Notes: generated by a model not told the origin, from the sequence alone. 64,000 bases of DNA from Clostridia bacterium (GCA_017549335.1 JAFYVB010000010.1:1-64000), one strand, 5' to 3'; shown: positions 48,702-57,309, numbered from the stretch's first letter. A program made the numbers and translations.

Positions 48702-50709
48702 TTTTCATTTCTCCCGCCGCAAAAATGCGTGTACCGTCCGGCGCCTCGTATACGCAATCATAATTTTCTTCCAGTTCGTAGGTGTTGGGGAAAGCATTAT
48801 TGTATTCATAGCCGCCCAGCAGGATATAATCCACCGAGTACTTTTCAAGAATGTCCCGCCGTCCGTGGGGAGAGCCGTAGAATGTACGGATATCATTTTC
48901 CCGCTCGGAAAGATTAAAGCCGTGATAATACAGCCACAGCCCGGGGCCGCAAACGATATCCCGTCCAGCCAGCGCGGATACGGGATTGATATGCTGCGTC
49001 CAGCAGATGAAGGTATCCTCCCGGTCGGTATTTTCCTCCACCCACGCAGCCAGCTGCACGTCGGAGGAAGAGAACATCTGATAATCGCTGACGCACTCGC
49101 GGGCAATGGACAGGGTGCCCGTGGCAAAGCAGCAGACCGCCGTCATCACCGCCAGCACGCGGCGGGAGCACAGACCCTTCATGCGGTCATACAGTTCCAC
49201 CGCGTAATCAGCTGCCAGCACGGCGCACAGCGCCCACCATACATAGAAAAGCTTGTTGTTGTCATATTCGTTGGGCTGGAAAATGATAAACTCCGAGATC
49301 ACGAAGATGACAAACGCGCCAGAAGCGATAAAGCGGCGCTTGCGGTCACGTTCAAACAGTGAAAGCGCAAGCAGGATCAGCGGCAGGCCGATATTCTTGA
49401 TCCAGAACCACAGATACCCGTCCCGCAAGCCGCTGCCGCCGGGGTTATTGACCCAGTTGAACTGGAAGTATACGAAGCGCTCGTTGCCCGTCGTCTGGGC
49501 AAACGTCCAGCCAAACAGCTGCGGCGCAGCCAAAGCACAAGCCAGACCGCCATACAGCAGCCAGGGCATCAGCTTGCCCCGGTGGCACAGATCATAGATC
49601 ATCCATCCCGCGCTGATCATGCCCAATGCAAGGAAGGAATGGGTGTGCAAAAGCGGCAGTCCGCCCGCCATCACGCCCAGCAGCACCAGCTGCCGCACGG
49701 GATAGTCTTCAAAGCGCAGCGCATACTCGCCTGTCAGGCAAAGTCCCCTCTTGCGGGTAAAGGCTCCGGCCGAAGCGTCATACAGCAGATAAATGCAGGG
49801 CAGCAGCATGCACCAGCCGCCAAGGAAGGTGCGCTGGGGCACGAACATATCCACAATGATATTGCTCCAGCGCAGGTTGTAATACCCTTGCTCGGCATGG
49901 TTGGCAGGCGTCAGGTACCAGCCGTAAAGGATCGTTTCAAGGCGATCCAGCCAAGTACCCGCCTGCAGGGAGTTTGTTGAGCCGTCGCCCAGCGATACGC
50001 CCATCATATCGATGGAATAAAGAAATCCCAAGCCGCCGTTGATAAATACGAACAGCGTCGCCCAGATCACCGCGCGCTTTCCCGACGCCATGCGGGCCGC
50101 CAGGATCATGTACCCCGCAAATACCAGCGCCATCATCAGCGTACCGGGAAGGATGACTGCAATATTCAGCGGCATGCCAAAGAGCATAAACGTGGTGGAG
50201 AAGCTGTCCATCAGGAAGGGATAGGTCAGCCTTTCCCCCGGCATAATGCTGTAATCGGGCGGGAAGGGAGCATTGCGCAGGCTGGTAATAATGCCAAGAT
50301 GCAGCGGCAGATCGCCGTAGGTAGTCTGTCCCACGTGGAGATTGCCGTTTACATCGCGCAGGCAGTGCGTATACTGAAGATATCCCCCAAGCAGCGACAA
50401 CGGCAGAGCCACGCAAGCCATGAGGATCAAAAGCTGCTTATCTTTCTTCTCAAAGGGGCGCACAGACGCCTTATCGCGGAAAGCATAGGCGGCAAAGGTG
50501 ACCCCGCACAAAGGGATCAGCGAAAGCAAATGCCCAAGAACGGAAAAATCAACGAAGAACGCAAAAAGCGCGGGCAGCCACATCATCAGAAGGATGCCCA
50601 GCGTCAAGCCCACCCACACGCGGGCGATCACGCCCATTCTCGGCAAAAGGCAGCGCACGATCATTACGCCCGCCAGCAGATATACAAACAGATATAAAAG
50701 CGACAGCAC
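48694..50709 (-). CDS. Large polytopic membrane protein, GT-C glycosyltransferase-like
   Basis: The 671-residue protein has about 12-14 hydrophobic helices in residues 1-540 and a soluble C-terminal domain. The first outer loop holds D-L-P-L-H near residue 137, like the acidic loop motif of GT-C enzymes (dolichol/undecaprenol-dependent mannosyl- or oligosaccharyl-transferases). The C-terminal domain has W-T-Q-H-I-N-P-V-S-A-L-A-G-R, recalling the periplasmic part of such enzymes. The start is GTG behind AAAGGAGG. With GtrA downstream, a role in cell-surface glycosylation is likely but not shown. Confidence 0.65.
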   Translation of the reverse strand: MLSLLYLFVYLLAGVMIVRCLLPRMGVIARVWVGLTLGILLMMWLPALFAFFVDFSVLGHLLSLIPLCGVTFAAYAFRDKASVRPFEKKDKQLLILMACVALPLSLLGGYLQYTHCLRDVNGNLHVGQTTYGDLPLHLGIITSLRNAPFPPDYSIMPGERLTYPFLMDSFSTTFMLFGMPLNIAVILPGTLMMALVFAGYMILAARMASGKRAVIWATLFVFINGGLGFLYSIDMMGVSLGDGSTNSLQAGTWLDRLETILYGWYLTPANHAEQGYYNLRWSNIIVDMFVPQRTFLGGWCMLLPCIYLLYDASAGAFTRKRGLCLTGEYALRFEDYPVRQLVLLGVMAGGLPLLHTHSFLALGMISAGWMIYDLCHRGKLMPWLLYGGLACALAAPQLFGWTFAQTTGNERFVYFQFNWVNNPGGSGLRDGYLWFWIKNIGLPLILLALSLFERDRKRRFIASGAFVIFVISEFIIFQPNEYDNNKLFYVWWALCAVLAADYAVELYDRMKGLCSRRVLAVMTAVCCFATGTLSIARECVSDYQMFSSSDVQLAAWVEENTDREDTFICWTQHINPVSALAGRDIVCGPGLWLYYHGFNLSERENDIRTFYGSPHGRRDILEKYSVDYILLGGYEYNNAFPNTYELEENYDCVYEAPDGTRIFAAGEMKND

Positions 50710-50745
50710 GCTTTATCCTCCTTTTTCGCACAGCAGTGCTTCTTT

Positions 50746-50774
50746 ATTATAGGACAAACCGCATAAAAAGGCAA
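50746..50774 (-). promoter_or_regulatory. SigA-type promoter of the membrane protein-GtrA unit
   Basis: On the minus strand TTGCCT (50769-50774), 17 bp, TATAAT (50746-50751). A 7-bp inverted repeat (GCAAACT ... AGTTTGC, 50783-50805) lies between this and the divergent rpiB promoter and may be an operator. Confidence 0.75.
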
Positions 50775-50812
50775 ACACCCCCGCAAACTGTTACAAAAAG
50801 TTTGCACTTTAC

Positions 50813-50841
50813 TTGACGCAGTTCAGGGGAAGTGCTATGCT
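50813..50841 (+). promoter_or_regulatory. Promoter of rpiB
   Basis: TTGACG (50813-50818), 17 bp, TATGCT (50836-50841), with TG one base before the -10. Confidence 0.65.
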
Positions 50842-50875
50842 TGACAGGAAAATACAAAAAGCGAGGGATCGACCG

Positions 50876-51328
50876 ATGATCGCACTGGCCAATGACCACA
50901 GCGCTTTGGAAATGAAAAAAGAAATTATCGCTCTGCTGGACGAAATGCGCCTTGAGTACAAGGATTTCGGCACCTACACCGACGAAAGCTGCCACTATCC
51001 CATTTTTGCCGCCCGCGCTGCCCGCGCCGTGGCTTCGGGCGAATGCGACCGGGGGATCCTGCTTTGCGGCACAGGCATCGGCATCGCGCTGGCTGCCAAT
51101 AAAATAAAGGGCATCCGCTGCGCCACCTGCTCCGAGCCCTATTCTGCCGAGCTGACCCGCCGTCACAACGACGCCAACATGCTGGCCATGGGCGCGCGTG
51201 TCATCGGCCCCGAACTGGCCAAGATGATCACCCGCATTTTCCTCACCACCGAGTTTGAAGGCGGCGGCCGTCACACCCAGCGCGTCAACATGCTTTCCGC
51301 TCTGGAACGCGGCGAGGATATCGAATAA
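50876..51328 (+). CDS. rpiB: RpiB/LacAB-family sugar-phosphate isomerase
   Basis: The enzyme interconverts ribose 5-phosphate and ribulose 5-phosphate or related sugars. The D-H-S-A-L-E-M-K start, the phosphate loop G-T-G-I-G-I-A-L-A-A-N-K, the active-site Cys in G-I-R-C-A-T-C and H-N-D-A-N-M-L-A-M-G-A-R are all present. The length of 150 residues is normal. The start at 50876 follows GAGGG; the longer frame would run into the -10 box. The next gene starts 23 nt after the stop. Confidence 0.93.
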   Translation: MIALANDHSALEMKKEIIALLDEMRLEYKDFGTYTDESCHYPIFAARAARAVASGECDRGILLCGTGIGIALAANKIKGIRCATCSEPYSAELTRRHNDANMLAMGARVIGPELAKMITRIFLTTEFEGGGRHTQRVNMLSALERGEDIE

Positions 51329-51351
51329 TCATCGACAGGAGGCGACTTTTT

Positions 51352-52521
51352 ATCAAAAAGTCTTCCGTCAGATCCGCTCTGTATCTGGCACTGTACTACA
51401 GCGTCCATGTTTTTTATCAGGGCTTTTTATCCAAATACTATCAGCAAAAAGGCATCAGCGGCACTCCCCTGATGCTTTTGCTTGTTTCCGCGCCGCTGAT
51501 GGCCATCTTTGCACTGCCCATGTGGGGCACCTATGCGGACCGCAGCAAAAAACGCCGCAATGTACTGCGGCTTGTGCTTTGCATTTCGCTGTGTGCCATG
51601 CCGCTTTTATATTTCTTTTCCTCCCTGTATATTCTGCTGCCGGCGGTCTGCGTATTCGGTGCCTGCTATATCGCCGTGCAGCCCATGGGAGACAGTCTGA
51701 TCCTCGAAAACCTGCAAAACGCAAAAACGGCTTTCGGAAAGATCCGTCTGTTCGGCTCTCTGGCCTTTGCTTTTGTGAACCTGATCGGCGGCATTCTCCT
51801 CCGCAACAACTACCAATATGTCCCTTTGATCATTTCGGCCGGGATCATCGCCCTGCTTTGGGGCACCCGTCTTTTGCCCGATCTCCCGGGGCATCAGCAG
51901 GCGGGGCGAAAACTCTCCTTCGGCAAAGTACTGAAGCTGCCCCGCATCCTTCCCCTGCTTTTGCTCCTTATGATACAGCAGATGTGCATGGGCTACTTCT
52001 ACAGCTATTTTTCCATTTATTTCACCGCTCTCCCCGGCAGCAGCAGCGGCCTGCTGGGACTTGCCTACTTCGTATCAGCAACCAGCGAACTGCCCTTTCT
52101 GCTCTTCGGGCATAAATGGTTTAAAAAATGGGGCGCGGGCAGGCTGATGCTTGTATCCGCCGCCGCCCTTGCCCTGCGTTTTCTGCTGCTGGGTCAGGCG
52201 CAGCACGCGTACCTTGCGCTGGCAAGCCAGCTGCTGCACGGTCTTGGCTTCATTGTGTTTACGGTATCCTGTTCCCAGTATGTCAGCCTGACGGCGCCGG
52301 ACGAGCTGAAAACCGGCGCACAGATGCTTTTATCCGTTGCAGGCTTTGGCATCGCCCGCGTTCCCGGCATTCTCTTTGGCGGCCTGCTTTCAAACACCTT
52401 CGGACAAAGCGGCGTATTTCTTCTGCTTTCAGGCGTCTGTCTAATTACTTTGATTGCATTTTCTTTCATATTCCTCCGTCTGCCGCCGCTGAACGGAGAA
52501 AACGAACCGTTGAACCGCTGA
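51352..52521 (+). CDS. MFS transporter with apparent ATC start codon
   Basis: The 389-residue protein has about 12 hydrophobic helices and resembles the LacY/3-phenylpropionate (MFS_1-like) group: Y-S-V-H-V-F-Y-Q-G-F-L-S-K-Y-Y in helix 1, and A-D-R-S-K-K-R-R after helix 2. The open frame has no ATG, GTG or TTG before the ATG at 51472, which would delete helix 1. A perfect AGGAGG (51337-51342) sits 9 nt before ATC (51352), so ATC is the likely start; a sequence error is the alternative. It is transcribed with rpiB and may import or export a sugar. Confidence 0.8.
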   Translation: MKKSSVRSALYLALYYSVHVFYQGFLSKYYQQKGISGTPLMLLLVSAPLMAIFALPMWGTYADRSKKRRNVLRLVLCISLCAMPLLYFFSSLYILLPAVCVFGACYIAVQPMGDSLILENLQNAKTAFGKIRLFGSLAFAFVNLIGGILLRNNYQYVPLIISAGIIALLWGTRLLPDLPGHQQAGRKLSFGKVLKLPRILPLLLLLMIQQMCMGYFYSYFSIYFTALPGSSSGLLGLAYFVSATSELPFLLFGHKWFKKWGAGRLMLVSAAALALRFLLLGQAQHAYLALASQLLHGLGFIVFTVSCSQYVSLTAPDELKTGAQMLLSVAGFGIARVPGILFGGLLSNTFGQSGVFLLLSGVCLITLIAFSFIFLRLPPLNGENEPLNR

Positions 52522-52543
52522 CTTTTGTCGGCGGTTCTTGTTT
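52512..52543 (+). terminator. Terminator after the MFS gene
   Basis: GAACCGCTGAC pairs with GTCGGCGGTTC around TTTT, then TTGTTTT. The MFS stop codon is inside the 5' arm. Confidence 0.75.
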
Positions 52544-52606
52544 TATTTGCCACTCATGCGAAAGATGCCTGCGGAGAAAATAAGCTTGGTGATTTGATTG
52601 ACCGGT

Positions 52607-53038
52607 ATGAAAAAACTGATCGGTCTTCCCGTAATTCGAAACGGGAAGCAGATAGGCACGGTGGAACGAGGCGTACTGCAAAGGGACGGAAAGGCATTGG
52701 CGGGACTTCTTGTCAAGGAAGGCCTGCGCGCCTCCCGATGGATCGGCGCGGAGGACATCCTCCTTTTGGGACAGCTTTCCGTTCTGTGCCGCAGGCAGCC
52801 CGTCAGGCCGCCCAAGTCTTCCGCCTTCAGGCTCTTTCGCGTAACAGACGCCAACGGTCTTCGCATCGGCATTGTGACCGATGCGCTGATCAGCGAACAG
52901 TCCCTTGCCGTCACAGCCCTTGAGATCTCCGCGGGCCCCTTGGACGATCTGATCGACGGGCGTTTTTTCGCCACCAGTTTTGACGTCAAGAGCATGGGCT
53001 CCACCGGCCATGTCACCATACCCTGCAAGGAAAGCTGA
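52607..53038 (+). CDS. PRC-barrel domain protein
   Basis: The 143-residue protein has two PRC-barrel-like halves: L-I-G-L-P-V-I-R-N-G-K-Q-I-G-T-V-E near the start, and F-R-L-F-R-V-T-D-A-N-G-L-R-I-G-I-V-T-D-A near residue 80. PRC barrels occur in RimM, photosynthetic subunits and small sporulation-associated proteins; the role here is unknown. The ribosome site is weak and an in-frame TTG at 52598 is an alternative start. Two further genes follow closely. Confidence 0.72.
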   Translation: MKKLIGLPVIRNGKQIGTVERGVLQRDGKALAGLLVKEGLRASRWIGAEDILLLGQLSVLCRRQPVRPPKSSAFRLFRVTDANGLRIGIVTDALISEQSLAVTALEISAGPLDDLIDGRFFATSFDVKSMGSTGHVTIPCKES

Positions 53039-53052
53039 AAGGAGGCACCGAC

Positions 53053-53187
53053 ATGAGCAAATATGTTTGTCTGATTTCCGGCATGATCGGCTATACGCTG
53101 GGTGCGCGGATGGGGCTGATGCGCCGCTGCGCCTGCAAGGCGACGCGCCGCATGAAGCGCATCCTCAAACGCAAGCTGGGGCTGTAA
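53053..53187 (+). CDS. Small basic protein (44 residues)
   Basis: AAAGGAGG lies 8 nt before an ATG that opens a short protein. It has a hydrophobic N-terminal half (V-C-L-I-S-G-M-I-G-Y-T-L-G-A-R-M-G-L-M) and a strongly basic end (R-R-C-A-C-K-A-T-R-R-M-K-R-I-L-K-R-K). It has three cysteines. It fits exactly between the PRC-barrel gene (14 nt) and the AI-2E permease gene (2 nt), which supports that it is real. A single membrane helix with a cationic tail is likely; I know no family name. Confidence 0.7.
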   Translation: MSKYVCLISGMIGYTLGARMGLMRRCACKATRRMKRILKRKLGL

Positions 53188-53189
53188 GG

Positions 53190-54242
53190 ATGTCCGCTTT
53201 TCCCCGCAGCATCCGTCCGCTGCCGCGCAGAGTCAAATGGATTCTGCTTTTGTCGGCAGCGGGCATCCTCTGCTTTCTTCTGCGCGGAGCCCTCTCTCAG
53301 CTGTTGTTTCAGGTGGGGCTTGCCATTGTGCTTGCGTCCGTCGCCGCTCCCATCTGCCGTCTGCTTGAAAAGCGGTTTCCGCCTTCCCTTGCCGCTCTGC
53401 TTTCTCTGCTTTCCCTCCTTGCGCTTCTCGTTTTGTTTCTCACGCTGCTCATCCCGCGGCTTATCAGCCGTTTTTCCCAGGCGCTAAGCGCTGTCCCGCA
53501 GCTGATCGGAATGCTGCAGAATCTCTTGCAAAACATCACGTCTTCCGCATTTTTCGGCAGCCTTATGCAGTATATTTCGCCGTCCGGCGATCTTTTGCAA
53601 AAGGCCGGCGATCTGATCCTCTCCGTAGTCCCGCAAATTTTGCAAACGGTGGGGCGTATCGCCAACCGCATCCTTCGCGCCTTTCTGGCGCCTGCGCTGG
53701 CCTTTTATTTCCTGCGGGACAGAGAGATCTTTTGCTTTCAAATATCGCTGCTGATCCCGCTGAGTGTGCGCCGCCGCACGCTGTCGGCGCTGCGGGAAAT
53801 GCGCCGCGAGGTGGCGGGATACTATCGCGGGCAGCTGCTGGTGGTATCCTCCGTAGCTGTTTTGACTGCATTTGCCCTTTTGATCGCAGGCATTCCCGGC
53901 GCCCTTGCGCTGGGGCTACTGATGGGCCTTTGCGACCTGATCCCCTACATCGGTCCCTACCTGGGCACCATTCCCATCGTGCTGTTTGCATTGCCGCAGG
54001 GGCTTCATTCCGTTTTGTGGGCAGTGATCGCCGTCATTGCCGTGCAGCAGACCGAAAGTCTTTTTCTCTCGCCTCACTTTATGTCAGGCGCCACGGGATT
54101 GCATCCCGCCTATGTGCTGATACTCATTTCTCTGGGGGGACTGATCGGCGGCCTCAGCGGCATGCTTTTGTCGCTTCCGCTGTTCGTTTGCCTGCGCGGA
54201 GCGATCCGGGCGCTGCAATGCACAGCAGGCGAAAGCAAATAA
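53190..54242 (+). CDS. AI-2E family transporter / YtvI-like permease
   Basis: The 350-residue membrane protein has about eight helices. It shows the family motif G-L-L-M-G-L-C-D-L-I-P-Y-I-G-P-Y-L-G-T-I-P near residue 245 and a conserved late helix with G-G-L-I-G-G-L-S-G-M-L-L-S-L-P. The family includes AI-2 exporters, Na+/H+ antiporters and the sporulation protein YtvI; the first part here (S-A-A-G-I-L-C-F-L-L-R-G) fits YtvI length. The true substrate is open. The start at 53190 follows TAAGG of the previous gene. Confidence 0.82.
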   Translation: MSAFPRSIRPLPRRVKWILLLSAAGILCFLLRGALSQLLFQVGLAIVLASVAAPICRLLEKRFPPSLAALLSLLSLLALLVLFLTLLIPRLISRFSQALSAVPQLIGMLQNLLQNITSSAFFGSLMQYISPSGDLLQKAGDLILSVVPQILQTVGRIANRILRAFLAPALAFYFLRDREIFCFQISLLIPLSVRRRTLSALREMRREVAGYYRGQLLVVSSVAVLTAFALLIAGIPGALALGLLMGLCDLIPYIGPYLGTIPIVLFALPQGLHSVLWAVIAVIAVQQTESLFLSPHFMSGATGLHPAYVLILISLGGLIGGLSGMLLSLPLFVCLRGAIRALQCTAGESK

Positions 54243-54287
54243 CGGGAGTTTCGACTTTTTTCTTGGCATTCGCCGCAGATTATCCTA

Positions 54288-54316
54288 TTGCCATTTATTT
54301 ACGAAAGAGGTATAAT
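54288..54316 (+). promoter_or_regulatory. SigA-type promoter of ireB-ruvX-DUF1292
   Basis: TTGCCA (54288-54293), 17 bp, TATAAT (54311-54316), 30 bp before the ireB start. Confidence 0.85.
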
Positions 54317-54345
54317 ATAGTGTATGTTAGAAAGGAGGTATCGCC

Positions 54346-54606
54346 ATGTTGACAAACGATACCACCAAGCTGCAGCCCATCCGAGACACGCGCAGCACCG
54401 CCCGCGACATCCTGCAGCACGTTTACCGCGCCCTGCAGCACAAGGGGTATGATCCCATCACGCAGATCACAGGCTTCATTCTGACCGGTGACCCCACCTA
54501 CATCACCAGTTACGATAACGCCCGCAGCATGATCTGCCGTTTGGAGCGCGACGAAATTCTGGAAGAGCTGGTATCTTTCTATCTGACGGAGAATTTTGAC
54601 AGATGA
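54346..54606 (+). CDS. ireB: IreB-family regulatory phosphoprotein (UPF0297/YrzL)
   Basis: The 86-residue protein matches the UPF0297 family over its length: [37 protein letters not shown]. In enterococci IreB is a substrate of the PASTA kinase IreK and tunes cephalosporin resistance. Threonines near the N-terminus, the phosphorylated region there, are present. AAAGGAGG precedes the ATG. It overlaps ruvX by 4 nt. Confidence 0.95.
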   Translation: MLTNDTTKLQPIRDTRSTARDILQHVYRALQHKGYDPITQITGFILTGDPTYITSYDNARSMICRLERDEILEELVSFYLTENFDR

Positions 54607-55028
54607 CCACAGGCCGTATCGTAGCGCTGGACGTGGGCGACCGCCGCATCGGCATTGCCGTGTGCGACGAGCTGCGCATCATCGCCTCTCCCCACAGCGT
54701 GTATACCCGCGTGGGCTTTGGTCCCGACGTCCGCCATATCAAGGCGCTTTGTGATCAGCTGGGCACCAAGGACGTGCTCTGCGGTCTGCCCCGCAATATG
54801 GACGGTACCGTAGGTTTTCAGGCGCAGAAGGTTCAGGCGCTGGCAGAGCAGCTTCAAAATGCCGGGCTGAACATCTTCTATCAGGACGAGCGCCTCACCA
54901 CCGTCACCGCCGAGCGTGCTTTGATCGAAGGCGGTATGCACCGTCAGGAACGGCGCGGAACGGTGGACAAGGTCGCCGCCGCCGTCATTTTGCAACAATA
55001 TCTTGATACGCTCAGAAATCAAGGCTGA
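54603..55028 (+). CDS. ruvX: RuvX/YqgF-family endonuclease-like protein
   Basis: The RNase H-like fold carries the catalytic acids in [12 protein letters not shown] (first Asp), D-E-R-L-T-T (Glu) and D-K-V-A-A-A-V-I-L (last Asp). Members process pre-16S rRNA or act as Holliday-junction resolvases. The length of 141 residues is normal. The ireB-ruvX-DUF1292 order is a fixed Bacillota cluster. Confidence 0.94.
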   Translation: MTTGRIVALDVGDRRIGIAVCDELRIIASPHSVYTRVGFGPDVRHIKALCDQLGTKDVLCGLPRNMDGTVGFQAQKVQALAEQLQNAGLNIFYQDERLTTVTAERALIEGGMHRQERRGTVDKVAAAVILQQYLDTLRNQG

Positions 55029-55060
55029 TTTCTTTGCAATATAACAGGAGGAAACTCACC

Positions 55061-55372
55061 ATGACTGATGAAATGCTCAACAACATCCCCGAAGAAGAAG
55101 ACAACATTGTTGAACTGACCGACGACGACGGCGTTGTCAGCAAGTTTGAATATCTGGCGACCATCCCCTTCGACGGCGAGGACTACGTCATCCTGCAGGT
55201 GCTGGATGAAGACGGCCAGGAGCCCGAAGGCGACGACGGCGAAGTGATCATCCTGAAGATCGAGCAGGATGAAAACGGCGAAGACATCTACGTTTCCGTG
55301 GATGACGATGACGTTGCTCAGAAAGTTTTCGAAATGTTCATCGCCGCGATGGACGCCGAAGACGAAGAATAA
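55061..55372 (+). CDS. DUF1292 acidic protein (YrzB-like)
   Basis: The 103-residue protein is very acidic, with strands N-I-V-E-L-T-D-D-D-G, F-E-Y-L-A-T-I-P-F-D-G-E-D-Y-V-I-L, and a final V-F-E-M-F. This is the pattern of DUF1292 (YrzB), always found near ireB and ruvX. No enzymatic residues are seen. CAGGAGG precedes the ATG. A very strong terminator follows. Confidence 0.9.
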   Translation: MTDEMLNNIPEEEDNIVELTDDDGVVSKFEYLATIPFDGEDYVILQVLDEDGQEPEGDDGEVIILKIEQDENGEDIYVSVDDDDVAQKVFEMFIAAMDAEDEE

Positions 55373-55380
55373 TTCTTCTG

Positions 55381-55425
55381 CAATGAAAAACCGGCTTGTG
55401 GGAATCACAAGCCGGTTTTTCATTG
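55381..55425. terminator. 20-bp perfect terminator hairpin
   Basis: Arms 55381-55400 and 55406-55425 pair over 20 bp around GGAAT. They carry A-rich and T-rich flanks so that both this operon and the convergent GDPD gene can use it. Confidence 0.92.
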
Positions 55426-55499
55426 CATTCTTTTTCCATCTTCCACTTTTATTGCGTTTTATCCAGTTTTAGGTTATGCAATCTCCACTTTCATAACCA

Positions 55500-56240
55500 T
55501 TACAGTGCTCCGTGCATACAGTTACTGGGAATATAATCCAATCCCAGTTCCAGCATGATGCGCACGGACTCCACCGTATCGCCGGCACGCAGGCAGACCT
55601 TCAGCCCGTTGTCATGGGCCAGCCGGATCTTTTCCACCGGCCGCGCGAGCGGATCGTCAATCCTCCAGGAAAGGCCGGCATTGCCCATTCGCGCCATATC
55701 CTCCACCTGTTCTTCCTTGGCAAAGATCAGGTGCATAAAAGCCCTGGGCGCAGCCTTGCGTGCAAGAACGAGATAATCGTACTGGCCGGAAGAGCACACC
55801 ACGCCCTCCTGTCCGATGCCCGATTCCTCCACCGCGCGCATCACCGCTTCGGAATCCTCGGTTTTCAGTTCAAGGAAGGGAATGCTGCCGAATTTCTTGC
55901 AGATCGCCAGATATTCCGAAAACAGCGGCATCACCTTTTGATCATCCCGCAGGCACTCCAGACGATTGCCCACATTCATTCGCAGCGCACGGCACTCCTT
56001 GAGCGTCATCTCCTTGATGGCGCCGGTGCCGTTGAAGGTAGCGTCCACCGTCGTGTTATGGCAGCATACCAGATGCCCGTCCCGCGTCATGTGTACGTCT
56101 GTCTCGATGGCCCACTGTCCCAGCCTTCCGGCGTACTCGAAGGAAGGCAGAGAATTGGCCGGCGCCAGCGGCTGAAAGCCGCGGTGGCTGACAAAGCGCG
56201 GATGCTCCGCCGTCTGCGGCATATCAAATAAATGCTTCAT
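55500..56240 (-). CDS. Glycerophosphodiester phosphodiesterase
   Basis: The TIM-barrel enzyme releases glycerol 3-phosphate from glycerophosphodiesters. Catalytic residues are visible in S-H-R-G-F (His near 19), A-N-S-L-P-S-F, I-E-T-D-V-H-M-T-R-D-G (Glu and Asp) and V-C-C-H-N (second His). F-L-E-L-K and a late W-R-I-D block follow. The 246 residues contain no signal peptide. The start at 56240 follows AAAGGAG. It is divergent from the AraC gene, a likely regulator. Confidence 0.9.
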   Translation of the reverse strand: MKHLFDMPQTAEHPRFVSHRGFQPLAPANSLPSFEYAGRLGQWAIETDVHMTRDGHLVCCHNTTVDATFNGTGAIKEMTLKECRALRMNVGNRLECLRDDQKVMPLFSEYLAICKKFGSIPFLELKTEDSEAVMRAVEESGIGQEGVVCSSGQYDYLVLARKAAPRAFMHLIFAKEEQVEDMARMGNAGLSWRIDDPLARPVEKIRLAHDNGLKVCLRAGDTVESVRIMLELGLDYIPSNCMHGAL

Positions 56241-56298
56241 ATCGGTCAAACTCCTTTCGGCGGCAAATTTTTCCTTGCCGCCCGTTCGTGCCTATGTT

Positions 56299-56329
56299 AT
56301 TATACAGTATATAGGTCATATATTTCAAA
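56299..56329 (-). promoter_or_regulatory. Likely promoter of the GDPD gene
   Basis: On the minus strand TTGAAA (56324-56329) and TATAAT (56299-56304) are separated by 19 bp, longer than optimal, consistent with activator dependence. Confidence 0.5.
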
Positions 56330-56332
56330 CAC

Positions 56333-56369
56333 TTTTGATCTTGTGACCACTGTTTTTCATTTTGTGATC
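56333..56369. promoter_or_regulatory. Direct repeat with 21-bp period, candidate AraC operator
   Basis: Two 16-bp half-sites (56333-56348 and 56354-56369) share TTTTxATxTTGTGAxC and are exactly 21 bp apart, two helical turns. They lie between the divergent GDPD and AraC genes. Confidence 0.55.
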
Positions 56370-56390
56370 TAACCCAAAGGGAGAGCGCCC

Positions 56391-57281
56391 ATGAAGCTGC
56401 ATTCCTACCGAAAAAACCTGTTTCACCAATCTCCCGTCAACTGGCAGGAGTATTTCATCAACGATCAGATGATGTATTCTCCCCGCAGCACGCCGTATAC
56501 CCGCACCACCTTCCCCGAAAGTTTGCACTTTCACGATTATTACGAAATCCTTTTGTATCTGGACGGCGACGTGCGCTACATCTGCGAAACCAACTCCTTC
56601 ATCCCCGAGCGGGGCGACGTACTGGTCGTACCTCCGGGTTGTCTGCACACCTCCCGCATCAATGCCGATAAAACCCAGTACACCCGCCATGTGTTTTATC
56701 TTTACCCCTCTGCCTTTGATTCCTTCGGCGGCAGCGCTCTGTTTGATTTTCTGCAAACCGAAAAGGGGCGCCCCTTCATCGCCACCCTCAGCGGCAGTGC
56801 CCTTGATCAAACGCTGCTGCTCACCGATCAGCTGCGCACCGCACTTTCCTCTGATGAACCCGACGATAAAGCGCTGGCGCAGGCACTGGTCGTTTGTCTC
56901 TTTCATATATTTAACCGTCAGGCGGGCCGTAACCCCCGCACGGATACCCTATTTCCGCAAAATGTAGTGGATATTCAGAAGTATTTGGATGATCACTTCA
57001 CCGAGATTGCAGGCGTATCCGAAGTGGCTGCCCACTTTTTCTACAGCCGGGAATACGTATCCCGCCTGTTCAAGCGCTATCTTAACACCACCGTGGCCGA
57101 TTACGTGCTCAAACGCCGCATCAGCTACAGTCAGATGTTGATCTCCTCCGGTCTTCCGCTGATCGACGCCTGCTTTCAATCGGGCTTCGGCAGCGTATCC
57201 ACCTTCATCCGTGCATTCCGCAGCATCACGGGCATGACGCCTTCGGCCTACCGCAAAAAGGCGCTGTCCGTCAGCAAATAA
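56391..57281 (+). CDS. AraC-family transcriptional regulator
   Basis: The N-terminal cupin (about residues 30-130; L-H-F-H-D-Y-Y-E-I-L ... G-D-V-L-V-V-P-P-G) would sense a sugar or similar ligand. The C-terminal double HTH (about 190-290) has E-V-A-A-H-F-F-Y-S-R-E-Y-V-S-R-L-F-K-R-Y and the signature G-F-G-S-V-S-T-F-I-R-A-F-R-S-I-T-G-M-T-P-S-A-Y-R. The length of 296 residues is normal. GGGAG precedes the ATG. The divergent GDPD gene is the most likely target. Confidence 0.92.
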   Translation: MKLHSYRKNLFHQSPVNWQEYFINDQMMYSPRSTPYTRTTFPESLHFHDYYEILLYLDGDVRYICETNSFIPERGDVLVVPPGCLHTSRINADKTQYTRHVFYLYPSAFDSFGGSALFDFLQTEKGRPFIATLSGSALDQTLLLTDQLRTALSSDEPDDKALAQALVVCLFHIFNRQAGRNPRTDTLFPQNVVDIQKYLDDHFTEIAGVSEVAAHFFYSREYVSRLFKRYLNTTVADYVLKRRISYSQMLISSGLPLIDACFQSGFGSVSTFIRAFRSITGMTPSAYRKKALSVSK

Positions 57282-57309
57282 AAGAACAAACAGCAAAGGA
57301 GTAACTGCC

